A DNA stretch of 62,000 nucleotides from Adiantum capillus-veneris (lineage: Eukaryota; Streptophyta; Polypodiopsida; Polypodiales; Pteridaceae), in contig CM043958.1 in NCBI GenBank assembly GCA_014529385.2, forward strand, positions 89,303,025 to 89,365,024, given 5' to 3'. Numbering within the stretch: position 1 is the stretch's first letter; every line of letters begins with the position of its first letter. Shown piece after piece: positions 21,001 to 31,999 of this stretch. The notes under the pieces were generated by a model. That model was given only the letters and a program-made list of their open reading frames with translations. It had not been told where the DNA came from and made no database searches. The translations under genes and the position numbers were made by a program.

Positions 21001-21590
21001 GATAGACCTGCTTTTAAACATGTGTTGGATGCGAGGAATTAATGGAAAACATCTTAATACCTTGCGGGGTAGGTGTGACCCGCTCACACCTATCTTGTAT
21101 CATGCCTCCCCGCACACGGGACATGAGGTAGCATGTGCATGCTCATTGTAGTATAGCATGCAATCGTTGACGCAAGCATGGATGCACTCATACTCCATTC
21201 CAAGTGCAATGACATACGATCTAGCTCGTCGACGATCTGGAGGCATGTGGTGATCAACTGGCAACATTTTGCCCATCAAACTAGAACAAACATGCGTATT
21301 AGTATAATTCCTAGAAGACGACACCATAAAGAGAGAGGGAGAGAGTATATAAAAGCCACATTCCATACTTATAGAAGTAGTGCATCGACACTTGCATTAC
21401 TCCAACCGAATTTTACTTGTAAGTTGAGTACTTCCAACGATGCTCGGAGCACCGAGTACCGTGCACCGTCGTCAAGAGGTGTTCGGGCACTCGTCATCAA
21501 TCTATCCTCCGTTTCGGCAGCCCATTTAGTGCAGGGCTGACAATCCTCTTTGCACACGTCACGCTCATGATCTAGTAACTCATCACACAT
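18001..21590 (-). pseudogene. CACTA transposase (TNP2/TNPD-like) of element B
   Basis: Nearly complete multi-exon transposase on the minus strand. In order: an N-terminal block (VKFGWSNASVDALLL near 21390), LMGKMLPVDHHMPPDR, ECIHACVNDCMLYYNEHAHA and ATSCPVCGEA (21290-21100), the transposase_21 core (WPEFGLEPRHLRLGLASDGF then NPFGTKSTS, 20910-20815; NIDIYLEPLIKELEELWRG near 20690), LKSHDWHKM (about 19825), DUF4218 (QIHILVHVVEKIAICGVVH, 19465-19400), a basic linker, and DUF4216 ending QPKLWFVIPVTPRG (18350-18310) with an acidic tail to about 18001. GLASDGFNPF carries a conserved Asp of the core. Stops between blocks (after VCGEA, in DALLL) fall at or near exon borders or are lesions. It is closely related to the fragment at 56029-58109. 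Confidence 0.82.
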
Positions 21591-22534
21591 GTCGAACGAG
21601 AAAGGTTGTTTATTTAGTCATGTGTCCAAAACAATAAATAATTAAAAAAACACTTAATTCCATTAAAAAAATCACATATAGTTAAAGTCAAAGGGAATAA
21701 ATGACAATGAGTGTTAAAATTATTTTTTAACTAAAAGAGATTTTAAAAATTCAATTAATAAACATTTAAAAGTTACTACAAAATAAAGTATCCATAAAAA
21801 ATTAAAAATCTTCATCAAAAAACTCAAAATGCTAAAAAATGAAATAATGTATAGCTAAGGGTAGGGGGGTGGTTTGTATCCCCCCCCCGTAACGTTGGAT
21901 TCGCATGTATCCGTTTGAAATGACTGGCTGCGGTAATATGGACTGTAATAGTCGTGGTAATAGTCACAGTAATAACTGGCACCTAAAAAAGGAAAGAAGA
22001 TAGAGTATGCCGCATTTTTGCAGCATACCCTGTCTTCCCTGCGTTTCTTGCTCTCCGCCATCGCTCCCAAGCTTCCCCTCCGTCCCCTCCCCCACTCCCC
22101 ATCTCTCTCTCCTTCAATAAGCCTCCCCCCTCCCCCCCCCCCCCCCCCCCTTCCCCCTTCCCCCTCTCTCCTTCTCCAAGCTTCTCAAGTTTCGTCGAAG
22201 AGGGTTTTGTCCAAGTTTTGGCAAGGGGTTATTCTGCCATCTTCTTTAGACGCTCAACCTATTCGAAGCTCAACCGCGCTACAAAGAAGAGGTAAACACA
22301 AAAGCACATCCTCCCTCTTCCCTTTTTGTTTTCTACTACACACACACACACATAAAATAAAAAAATAGAGAATCCATTATAACATACCTCGTTCATTAGG
22401 AAACGGTTGTTTTGCATGGCTTGTTTGAAATGGTTGTTTTGCTAAGCACGTTTGAAAATGGTTGCTTCGCTACGCACATTTGGAAATGATTGATTTATCA
22501 TGCACGTTTTGGAAATGATTGTTTGGATAGTGTT
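21591..22534. other. Element B central region, promoter side of transposase
   Basis: AT-rich 21600-21850, then a cluster of GCGGTAATA / GTCGTGGTAATAG / CAGTAATAAC motifs (21926-21985) like the subterminal repeats, then a pyrimidine-rich stretch (22020-22330) with a poly-C run near 22130-22150. The motif cluster lies upstream of the transposase gene, where an element-encoded DNA-binding protein could act. No coding sequence recognised. Confidence 0.5.
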
Positions 22535-22565
22535 AGATGAAATAGAGAGAGAGAAAGAGATAAAT

Positions 22566-22618
<53 letters not shown>

Positions 22619-22932
22619 AATGTTAGATAAAGAGAGGTAAATGTTAAATAGAGAGAGAAATAGATAAAGAGGGAGAGATATGTTAGATAGAGAGAGGAAT
22701 AGATAAAGAGAGTGAGAGAGAAAGAGGGATAGATGTAGATAAATAGAGAGAGAGAACTAATGAGAGAGAGGGAGAGAGAGAAAGAGAGAGAGAGAGAGAT
22801 TTAAAGAGAGGGAGAGAAATGTTAAATAGATAAAGAGGGAGAGAAATGTTAGATAGATAGAGAGAAATAGATAAAGAGAGTGAGAGAGAAAGAGGGATAG
22901 AGGTAGATAAATAGATAGAGAGAGAGAATTAA

Positions 22933-23009
<77 letters not shown>

Positions 23010-24214
23010 AAAATAGAGAAAGAGGTAAAGAGAGAGAGTAGATAGAGGGAAATAGATAGGGATAGGGATAGGGGGAGTCCATGTTAGGGAAAGAGGGAGA
23101 GAGAGAAAGAGGGAGAGAAAGAGAGAGATAGAGGGAAAGAGGGAGAGAAAAAGAGAGAGAAAGAGAGGGAGAGATAGAGGGAGAGAGGAAAGGGGGAGAG
23201 AGGAAAGGGGGAGAGATAGAGTGAGAGAGAGAAAGAGGGGAATAGGGATAGGAAAGAGAGAGAGAGTACATAGAGAGGGAGAGAAAAAGAGTAATAGAGA
23301 TAGAGAGAAAGAGAAAGAGAGGAAGAGATAGAAAGAAGGAGAGAAAGATAGAGATAGAGAGGGAGAAAGAGAGGTAGAGAAAGAAAGAGAGAGAGATAGA
23401 GGGAGAGAGGGAAAGAGAGAGAGTAGATAGAGAGGGAGAGAAAGAGAGGAATAGAGATAGAGAGAGGGAAATAGGGATAGGGAAAGAGAGAGAGTAGATA
23501 GAGAGGGAGAGAAAGAGAGAAAGAAAGAGAAAGAGGGATAGGAAAAGAGAGAGAGAGAGTAGATAGAGAGGGAGAGAAAGAGAGGAATAGAGATAGAGAG
23601 AAAGAAAGAGAGGAAGAGATAGAAAGAGGGAGAGAAAGAGAGAGGTAGAGAAAGAAAGAGAGAGAGAGATAGAGGGAAAGAGGAAAAGATAGAGTGAGAG
23701 CGAAAGAGGGAGAGAAAGAGAGAGATAGAGGGGAATAGGGATAGGGAAAGAGAGAGAGTAGATAGAGAGGGAGAGAAAGAGAGGAATAGAGGGGAATAGG
23801 GATAGAGAAAGAGAGAGATAGAGGGGAATAGGTATAGGGAAAGAGAGAGAGTAGATAGAGAGGGAGAGAAAGAAAGAGAGATAGAGAAAGAGAGGGAGAG
23901 ATAGAGGGAAAGAGAGGGAGAGATAGAGTGAGAGAGAGAAAGAGGGAGAGAAAGAGAGAGATAGAGAAAGAGATGGAGAGAGGGAAATAGGGATAGGAAA
24001 AGAGAGAGAGTAGATAGAGAGGGAGAGAAAGAAAGAGAGAGAGAGAAAGAGAGGGAGAGAAAGAGAGAGATAGAGGTAGAGAAAGAGAGGGAGAGAAAGA
24101 AAGAGAGATAGAGAAAGAGATGGAGAGAGGGAAAGAGGGAGAGAAAGAGAGAGATAGAGGGAAAGGGGTAGAGAAAGAAAGAGTGAGAGAAAGAGGGAGA
24201 GAAAGAGAGAGAAA
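22535..24214. repeat. GA-rich low-complexity tract, about 1.7 kb
   Basis: Almost pure purine on the plus strand (GA, GGGA, GATAGA units) with a pure (GA)n core near 22951-23008 and a (TG)n stretch just before it. A higher-order unit recurs: GAGAGTAGATAGAGAGGGAG followed by AGAAAGAGAGGAATAGAGATAG, spaced irregularly by roughly 80-120 bp. The complement is polypyrimidine and contains almost no stop trinucleotides, which is why a 457-codon Ser/Leu/Phe/Pro open frame exists on the minus strand (22929-24302). I do not regard it as a gene. Confidence 0.92.
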
Positions 24215-24589
24215 GCGAAGGGCAGCCCATCCCCAAGCTTGGAAGGTGTAGGTAGAAGACAATGGGTTCCACTTGTAAAACATGCTTATCTATGTTTTGC
24301 AATAACGGGATGAAGCGGCTGGCTCACTTTGTGAGGCTATTCTAGGATATGGTGGATGTCCCTGGGTCGCTCTTGTGGACGTATGCGAAGCCCGAAAAAG
24401 TGGTGCCCAAGTCCAAAGCCACCATGACTTTAGTCGAGACCTCCATGCCTCAACAGAAGATGTCGTCCATGTTTGGCTTCTCATCTCTGAGAGTGCCTTC
24501 TTTACATAGAGGTGCAGACATGACTCTTGGATGGAGAGAGAGAGATAGAGTGAGAGAAATAGAATTACTTATTGCATTACATTAGAATT
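24215..24589. other. Unique spacer in element B
   Basis: Short frames on both strands (24290-24484 minus, 24349-24585 plus) without recognisable motifs. Confidence 0.4.
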
Positions 24590-25510
24590 GTAATGTTACG
24601 ATCAATTGATCACTTAGATGTTGAATTTAGGTGAAGCCAACACAAAACAATGGCTACATTTACAACCTTAACATATATATGTATGTATATATATATATAT
24701 ATCCGTTTATGCCTGTATGTAGGCACTAAGTACAGAAGCATAGCATCCGAAGGTTAGACGCTTCCTCTTGGGTATAGTGCTTTTTTAATCGTGGCGTTGC
24801 GGTCATTGATCCACTCATGCATGGATTACCGCAATGTACCTTTGGTTTTACCACGATTGAGACTGCGATGATATCTAAAGAGGTGCAGTTGACCTTTGGC
24901 ACTACTAGTATGTGTATGTATCTACGTGTTTGTGTGCTAATATATATATCCTCTGGGAGAGAATTGTAATGTTACGAGAAATTGATCACTTAGATGTTGA
25001 ATTTAGGTGCAGCCAACACAAAACGATGGCTACATTTACAACCTTAACATATATATGTGTGAACATATATATCTACTTAGGTCTACTAGTATGTGTATGT
25101 ATCTACGTGTTTGTGTACTAATATATATATCCTCTGGGAGAGAATTGTAATGTTACGATCAATTGATCACTTAGACGTTGAATTTAGGTGTAGCCAACAC
25201 AAAACGATGGCTACATTTACAACCTTAACATATATATGTGTGAACATATATATCTGTTTATGCATGTATGTAGGCACTAAGTACGGGAACACAGCATCCG
25301 AAGGTTAGACTCTTCCTCTTGGGTATAGTCCTTTTTTAATCGTGGCGTTGTGGTCATTGATCTACTCATGCATGGATTATTGCAACGTACCTTTGGTTTT
25401 ACCACGATTGAAACTGCGATGATATCTAAAGAGGTGCAGTTGACCTTTGGCACTACTAGCCTCTACTTAGGTCTACTAGTATGTATACGTATCTATGTGT
25501 TTGTGTGGTA
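24590..25510. repeat. Composite tandem repeat (three modules)
   Basis: Module a (TGTAATGTTACGATCAATTG ...) occurs at 24590, 24967 and 25148. Module b (TGTAGGCACTAAGTACnGnA ... GACCTTTGGCACTACTAG) occurs at about 24715-24905 and 25267-25462. Module c (CTACTAGTATGTGTATGTAT ...) occurs at about 24903, 25083 and 25472. The order is a-b-c-a-c-a-b-c, with a c-a pair of about 180 bp repeated in tandem. It lies just upstream of the second gene. Confidence 0.85.
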
Positions 25511-25587
25511 AAATACTTGTGTACGTATATTTAGATGAGTGAGTAGGGTGAGAAGCTTAATCTTATATTTCTCTTTGTAATGTAGAT

Positions 25588-25952
25588 GTCATACAACAGA
25601 CCAACTGGTCTGGAGCAGCCAGCTGGCTCTTCTTTTGGTTGGTTCACATCTCAGGTGGGCTCCCACTCGGGTGGACATCGCCTCCAGTGAACTCGAGTCT
25701 TGAGTCGGCGAGAACAAGCAAAGAAATAAATAATGTTTCTACTGACGGGAGCAAAGCGCACCCCGAACCCCGACGGCCTCTAAAACACCGTGGACTGAAT
25801 GGCGCGCCTCGAGCCTGTCATGGTAAAGCAAACAGGGGGCACCACCTAGCTTCAGCGGCTAGGACGCAAACAACACACCACCATAACAAAGTTTTCATCC
25901 AAGAGAGATGGATGCTTGGGAGTAATGATGAAGAGGAAAGGGAATGAGATCA

Positions 25953-25993
<41 letters not shown>

Positions 25994-28735
25994 GGGAGGG
26001 GGTATAGCGGCTTAGTACTTAGGCACCACAAAAGGATGGTGAATCCGCACACCCTTCACACATACACAAGCTCACTCCAAAACACAAGACTAGGTGGCGA
26101 TTCCGCACACCTCACATGGGCAAAACATTGCAAGAAAACATACTCACAAAACCTCAAGCTTTATTTAGAGAATTAGGCGATGAAATGGGGAGCATAGGGT
26201 AGGGGAATGAGAAGGGAGAGAGTGGTAGAGCACATGGCGGATAGGTGGGAGTTGATGGCGAAGACTCGCACGAGGATTATGGCCATCATCCTTCATTTAG
26301 TTGCCCTTCATCTTCCATAGCCAAGGGTGTAGAGGTCATGCTCAAGACAAGCATGGTGATTGCGGTGATGGTGATGGTGTGGGTGTGTGTGTGTGCACTA
26401 GGCACACACAGTGCATAGTGTGTTCTTTGGTGATGTTGTGTGTGTGATTAGTGTGATGGTGACCCCTCTTTATATAGGGGAGGAGGGGGGAGAAATTCTA
26501 GAATTTAGAAATGAAGAAATCATTATCTACATATGCCATGTGACTGTGGGCCCCACTTGTCTGGATGTGTGTATATGTGCCAGAACAGCAGTCTCATGAG
26601 AGAGAGACTAAGAGAGAGAGAGATGGGTGAATGGAAAATGAGAGGTGACATGGAGAATAAAGTAATTATAAGAGGGGAGAGAGGGGAGTGTGTTCAGAGG
26701 TGAATCTGTGTGCAGATGTGTGTGAACACAAGAAAAATCAGGTAACCACTGGGTGGGGATAAGTCTGTGGGCACCTTTTTCAGTGAAACTGAGTGTGTGT
26801 GAGTGTGGGGGAGGTTATTTAGCTACAAGACAAGAGACATGGCACCCTTTAGAGAGAGAGGGGGGTATTTGGGTCATGGGATATGATAGGAGAGAGAAAG
26901 GGGGGGTGGGGTATACTATTTTGGAAGATAGCATAGGTTGCATGTGAGTTAGGGTGCATTATTGGTGAGTTAGAATGCATTATTGGTGAGAGGTGGGGTA
27001 GCTTGAGGGGAGAGAGAAAGGAGAAAGGACAAGGGGAAGAGAGAGGGGGTTGACCTTTTGAGTGGAGGAGAGGGAAAGGGACACACAGCGGGGCAACAGT
27101 GAAGAAAAAGGAGGCAAGGTGGGGATGGGCTGCCCCGCAGGCATGAGGTGGCCAATTTTACCTTTCTCATATATTTACATAATCATACTTTATTTTTTTC
27201 TTACTTTTTCAAATGCCTTTTATCACTCCCTCCCTAAGAGGGGGTTTTCATGGGGTGGGGACGAGAGAAGAGGGGTATGGGAGCTTGGCTTGTGAAAATC
27301 CCCCATCACTACGTAGTTAACCATAAACCATGAGTGTCATAGGTTTTTTTTTGTTATTTGCAGGCATGGCCATCCTACACCTACCCTTCTCAGATTCCTG
27401 CACTGGTCGTAGATCTTGACTTACAGTGGGCTATCTCTTTACAAGATCAGTACCTCCGTTCGACGGAGGATTTGTTTGGCCACTACACTCCATAGCAGCT
27501 TGCGACCTACGGCATTTCTCCACGGACTATATCATGGGGGAGTCAGGGAGGGACTTCTTACCTACAGAGCCTCGCACTGACGACACCTCGCTATACTCTC
27601 CCTTCCTATCGTCCTACTCCTATTCCATCGCAGGGTCCTACTCCCCTTGCATCGCAGGGTCCTACTCCCATGGCATCACAGGATCCTATTCCACTCCATT
27701 CCACTCCGGCTTTGCCAAAACATCATTGACGGACTTCCTCTGGCAGCACGCGTCGACGCTCATCTCAGGGCAAGGAGCACTGTGAGAGACGAAGTAGCGG
27801 TGGATCTTGTGGTTTCGCATGTTTTGGTAGTGGCGGGGGAACGGAGTCCCCACTTTCAAAGCGTGCCGCCCCTGACGCAGAGGATGAGGATACTGACGCA
27901 CCCGTGCCAGATACACATGGGCGCTACTACAAGGTTAAATATGGCGGGGAGGTTGATTTCGACACAGCACAGGGCAGGGCATTTCGATGCCATCTACAAT
28001 TTATTATACATTCAACGTATAAGAATTGTTTTATAAAGTTTAGAGACCAACTGCCCGTCATGCACGGTACATTGAGGACGCTCTGTTGGCTAGATTTCCA
28101 AACGTCCCCGATCAACGTTTTTCACAACAATGGTTGGAGGGCTACATAAAGGCATTCCTAAAAAACAAGCAATCCAGTGTGCGGCACGCAGTAGCCAACT
28201 AGGTCAGAAATCCAGATAGGAGTTACCGGTGGCAACATGGTAGATGCTGAATGGGAGTGGGCAATTCAAGAGAAGAGCGATCAAGCTGCGAGCGACGGGC
28301 TCATATAGACAACAACGCGAGGGCCGCACAAGAAAAACTCTCACGCACTATGGCTCAGGAGGCAAGGGAGCTTGGAAGGATAAGTATGTAAGATTATTTA
28401 AATTATATGTCGATTGTTGATTATAAAGATTGTAGTCGATAATTTGGTATTGTTATTGCTAACTTAGGAAAATGTCACTCTCTCTCGACCAACCAGAGAG
28501 ATGGTCAAGTATTGGGAGCAACATACAAAATTTGATACTTGGTGATGGTTGTTTGAAAACAACCACATCTCTCGCGAGCAATTCGACGTGGCCGTTGGAC
28601 CACTACAAGCGGTAAGTTTAAACAAGTAATTTTATATCAATTGTTTTCGGTTGTGGATAATTGTTTAATTTGGTTTGGGTTTATGTAGAGTCAAAGTGAT
28701 CCAACATACGTGCCTTTGGACGACGACGAGGATTA
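25588..28735 (+). pseudogene. CACTA second gene (Ptta/En-Spm ORF1-like) of element B
   Basis: First exon starts MSYNRPTGLEQPAGSSFGWF (ATG 25588), a short N-terminus. After a long gap the gene resumes near 27364 (CAGGCATGG acceptor) with a Ser/Pro repeat region containing SQGPTPLASQGPTPMASQ, then the conserved part: GRYYKVKYGGEVDFDTAQ (27921-27975), WLEGYIKAFLKNKQSSVRH (28133-28190). After an intron at about 28386-28467 comes PTREMVKYWEQHTKFDT and HISREQFDVAVGPLQ, then an intron (GTAAGT to TATGTAG) and DPTYVPLDDDED plus stop (28733-28735). Stops in the middle exon show decay. Its likely role is DNA binding at subterminal repeats. It diverges from the transposase. Confidence 0.72.
25660..27360. 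other. Long intron or insertion in the element B second gene
   Basis: About 1.7 kb between the first and second recognisable exons. It contains a (GA)n run (25954-25990), GT-rich sequence near 26380-26440, a duplicated GGTGCATTATTGGTGAGTTA-like unit at 26951-26988, and many GAGAGGGG stretches. No recognised coding sequence. It could be an intron enlarged by an insertion. Confidence 0.45.
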
Positions 28736-28998
28736 GATAAAAAAATGTTTTAATGTCAAAACTTTCGTAAAGTCTCAATGTGGCACAATGAATATACAAC
28801 TATTTACTTTTTATTGTAACTTTTTTAAATAGTTGATCTTCTGCATTTTTAACTTGTCAAGGTAAAGTAAATTCAATTTCAGTTCTTTGGTACTTTTTAT
28901 ACTCTTCCAAAAAACAATTGATGTCTTATTGTTTTATGCAGTTCAAAAATAAAGGTGCTCATAATTTGGGTGGCCCAAATGAGCACCTTTATTTTTGA

Positions 28999-29203
28999 AT
29001 TGGTGTTTAGCGGTAATAGCAGCAGCAAAGGTCACGGTAATAGCAGCGAGTATATTGCCACGACTATTGCTGCGCTTATTGCTGATAAACCACTACCGTG
29101 CTCATAGCCGCGGTTATTGCCGCCCACACAAATTTTTCTCTCTCCTTTTTCCTTTGTTTTTCCGCGGCAATGTTAGTGGTTATAGACAACTCCTCTTATA
29201 GTG
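28999..29203. repeat. Element B right terminus and subterminal repeats
   Basis: GCGGTAATAGCAGCAGC, CACGGTAATAGCAGCGAG, ATTGCTGCGCTTATTGCTG, GCGGTTATTGCCGCC, GCGGCAATG and similar units in both orientations, then CCTCTTATAGTG at 29192-29203, then TTT. Confidence 0.8.
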
Positions 29204-31100
29204 TTTACTTCATTTTATTTTATTTTTTTGCACCCAGACATTGGAATAGAACCAAGTTGGTCTCATAGATCATTTTGTCCTTTTGAAGACGTTTAATATA
29301 ACATTTCATTTCATTCTACTCTCTCTCTCTCTCTCTTTGTCTCTCTCTCTCTCTCTCTTACCTTTCTCTCTCTTTAATTATGTATCTCTCCCTCTCTCTC
29401 TCTCTCTATGTATGTTTGTGTGTGTATTTAAGTATGAAAATCCCCTCATAATTGAATCATACTTATACAATTGTATTAAGTAATATATTAAATAACAATA
29501 TTTTAAAACAAGATGTCATAAAACTCAATTAACATTTCATATACACCAATACAACATTTTGTATCTAATAGATAATACAATCATTTAGATAAAAAAATTG
29601 ATCTTTGGTCATTACAAATTGATATCTTAATGCTGTATCTTTGTGTGTCCACCCTTTTTGGGATGAGCTTCCACTACATCTACATGGAGAAGGATCCGAC
29701 TGTTACCTCCATCCATACAAAAACATTCAGTTAGATTGGCTATGTTTGTGCGTTTTGTAGACCGTGTCAACACTAGATCCAGTTGTCATCCATGTCGCAC
29801 TTGTAGACCTAGTTTACAACTTACCCTTAATATTGACTATTAAGTTAAGATTATAAGTAAGATAACCTATGAATGTAGAGTAATGTGTATCCCAATATTC
29901 ACCGAGTTCCCTAAAAAAAGCACTAGTGTCTATTACTATATATGATGTAAGTACCTATGTATTTCTGGGTTAAAGATCAACAAAAATCGGACAGCACCTG
30001 GCTTTGTAATTTGAGTAGTATTTCAAAAAACTCAGTCTATGCGATCTCCCAATGACCTCCACAGGGGGTTTACAACTTTAGTGACTAAAATATATCTTAT
30101 GTATAAAAAAAAAGCAGTATATCACATGTTTCTAGCTCAAAAATCTGGTAGCATTCTCAAAATGGATTAGAGACTAATTAATATACTTTGCAAGAGATTC
30201 CTTTTTGACACTCCATCAAATCATATATGTTCAATCATGATGAGAATCAATAGTCCTCACAAACCCACCATTACCAATGATTTTTTAGTTTATGTAATGA
30301 CAATCACCATGCAGGAATATGAATGAAATGTCTATATCGCAGAAGTGATTACTATCCCTTACCTCGGATAGTAACTTATCCTTTAGGATATAACAATAAG
30401 AGCATTCTCAAGTCTTTCTTTGATGAATAGGTCATTAATTATCTGAATTACTCATGAAGTAGAAACACGTCAGAAAATAATAATGTGACAAATGAATTTA
30501 AAAAGGTATCAACATGTGAGGTATATCAAAATGAGAAGTCTCTCAAAATATATTTTGCCGATAATCATCTACTCATATGATAGCTAGGCAGGCATATGTC
30601 CTTGTAGCTGACAACATCTCCCCTGTATTTTGAATAAAATTTCAAAAAACTCCAAAAGTTTATGCCATCTAACTTAGAGACCCTCACACTAGGATTAAGT
30701 TCAAACTATTATCATCTGACTCATCATCTGCATTCCATGTTCAATATCACCTTACCAAAATTCTTTAAAAATCATAAAGTTCAAAGTTTATATTCCCTTG
30801 CTCAAATTGAATCCATGAGTTCCATACTATCAGTCTAATTAACTTGGATACTCCAACGTCATATTAAGAAATTCATGCTAAATTTTTGACCAAGAATTAC
30901 ACATAATTTGAAGCATCAGCTGCACAGAATTCAATAAAGTATATACTTCTAAAATAATTATGCTTTCGACTCCAACATATGCCTCATAAAAAGTGATCAT
31001 AGTAATGAATTAAAATAGCCTTTCTAAGTTGGTGAAAGCACCTACCTGATGTGAGGAGTGTGTGTGTATCCTCCTTCATTGTGTCTTGAATTTGCATGCC
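29204..31100. other. Unclassified AT-rich DNA
   Basis: No recognisable coding motif on either strand over about 1.9 kb. It contains an interrupted CT microsatellite (29322-29405) and otherwise mixed AT-rich sequence with no internal repeat that I could see. Confidence 0.5.
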
Positions 31101-31111
31101 ACACTAGCACA

Positions 31112-31594
31112 TTATATGTACTGCCAGGCTCTCCAATCTATTTCTGAATTGCATACAGAAGGACATGTAGATGCCATCACTTCCAGGAGTCTTCTAATGA
31201 GAAGCCTTTTGTAGATCCCCAATTTATGTTCCATCACCATGAGCTCCCCATCCTTCCAACAAGAGCTTCTGTCATCCCATAGATGTGAAAGCTTATAGAT
31301 TCCTTTATTGCTCACTTGCCGTTCAACTTTCCTCCAAAAAGGGTCCAAGGAGCCCCTTCCAAGTTTGGAGAGCCATGGGGACCATTTGTGGGAGGAATAC
31401 TTGAAGTACATGAAATTCTCTCCCCATTCTAGAGTCGAGGTTACTTTGTTACACTTCCGTGCTACTTCCCCTATGCAGCCACCAAGCTTGAGGGATGTCC
31501 AACAAGGTGAAAGAATCTTGTACGGCACTGTGGCCATCCTCCATATGCCCCCTCTTGAAGCAAGCTTTTCGTGGTCCATCATATCCCAAGCCAT
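31112..31594 (-). pseudogene. LINE-like C-terminal fragment L2
   Basis: 160 codons on the minus strand. AWDMMDHEKLASRGGIWRMA resembles the AWD..xxPKxxGGLG motif after the RT of plant LINEs. Downstream are SPWLSKLGRGSLDPFWRKVE, NKGIYKLSHLWDD and EHKLGIYKRLLIRRLL, a basic tryptophan-containing tail of the type seen after LINE RTs. No RT catalytic motif is included. Assignment is by general resemblance, so it is tentative. The frame itself is open and clearly unlike its surroundings. Confidence 0.45.
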
Positions 31595-31599
31595 AATAG

Positions 31600-31999
31600 C
31601 TCACTTCTTCTTTTGGTACGTCAGAGAAACCACGAGTTTGAGCCTATAAATGGTTGATTTTGTTAATTATATTAGGGTAAGTGGGACTCGGATCTATTAT
31701 CGATTTTATTGAGCCCACTATGTGGGATATGGTGCACACCTTGGGAGATTTGGACTTAATAAAGGGGTCTTTTTAGACTTGCCTACGTGTTTACCATTAT
31801 TGAGTCATAAGAAGTCCAAAAGGAACTAGCCCTCAACAATTCTGCAATCTTAGACCCAACTCCACTACTCTCTATAATTAACCACTTTGAGTCGTCTGTG
31901 TAGATAATTAAGAGCTAATTTTCAAAGGCTAAGAGGAGTGGCAACTAAGGTTTTTAATTGCAAAAGAATACACTAAGTAAGTACACACATTTTGTTAAC
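31600..31999. other. Spacer upstream of Gypsy G1 gag
   Basis: Probably G1 leader or LTR remnant. No second copy and no primer-binding site were recognised. Confidence 0.35.

Larger units (their letters stand above)
17206..29203. mobile_element. CACTA transposon B, about 12 kb, divergent genes
   Basis: Left end CACTATGAAAATCTCC at 17206; right end CCTCTTATAGTG at 29192-29203 (reads CACTATAAGAGG on the other strand). Both ends are followed inside by ACCGC/GCGGTAATA-type subterminal repeats, and both are flanked by TTT (17203-17205, 29204-29206). Inside lie a minus-strand transposase (18001-21590) and a plus-strand Ptta/En-Spm-like gene (25588-28735). The left terminal repeat matches only about 8 of the first 10 bases of the right, so the pairing of these ends is an inference. 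The alternative is two adjacent elements. Confidence 0.6.

Noticed and set aside
22929-24302. 457-codon open frame on the minus strand, rich in Ser/Leu/Phe/Pro
   Set aside because: It is the complement of a GA-only tract, in which stop codons can hardly occur. No motif, no start context and extreme low complexity.
24594-25480. Small ORFs with MYVSTCLC... in the tandem repeat
   Set aside because: They are duplicated only because the DNA is tandemly repeated. They contain many TA-rich simple-sequence codons and match nothing.
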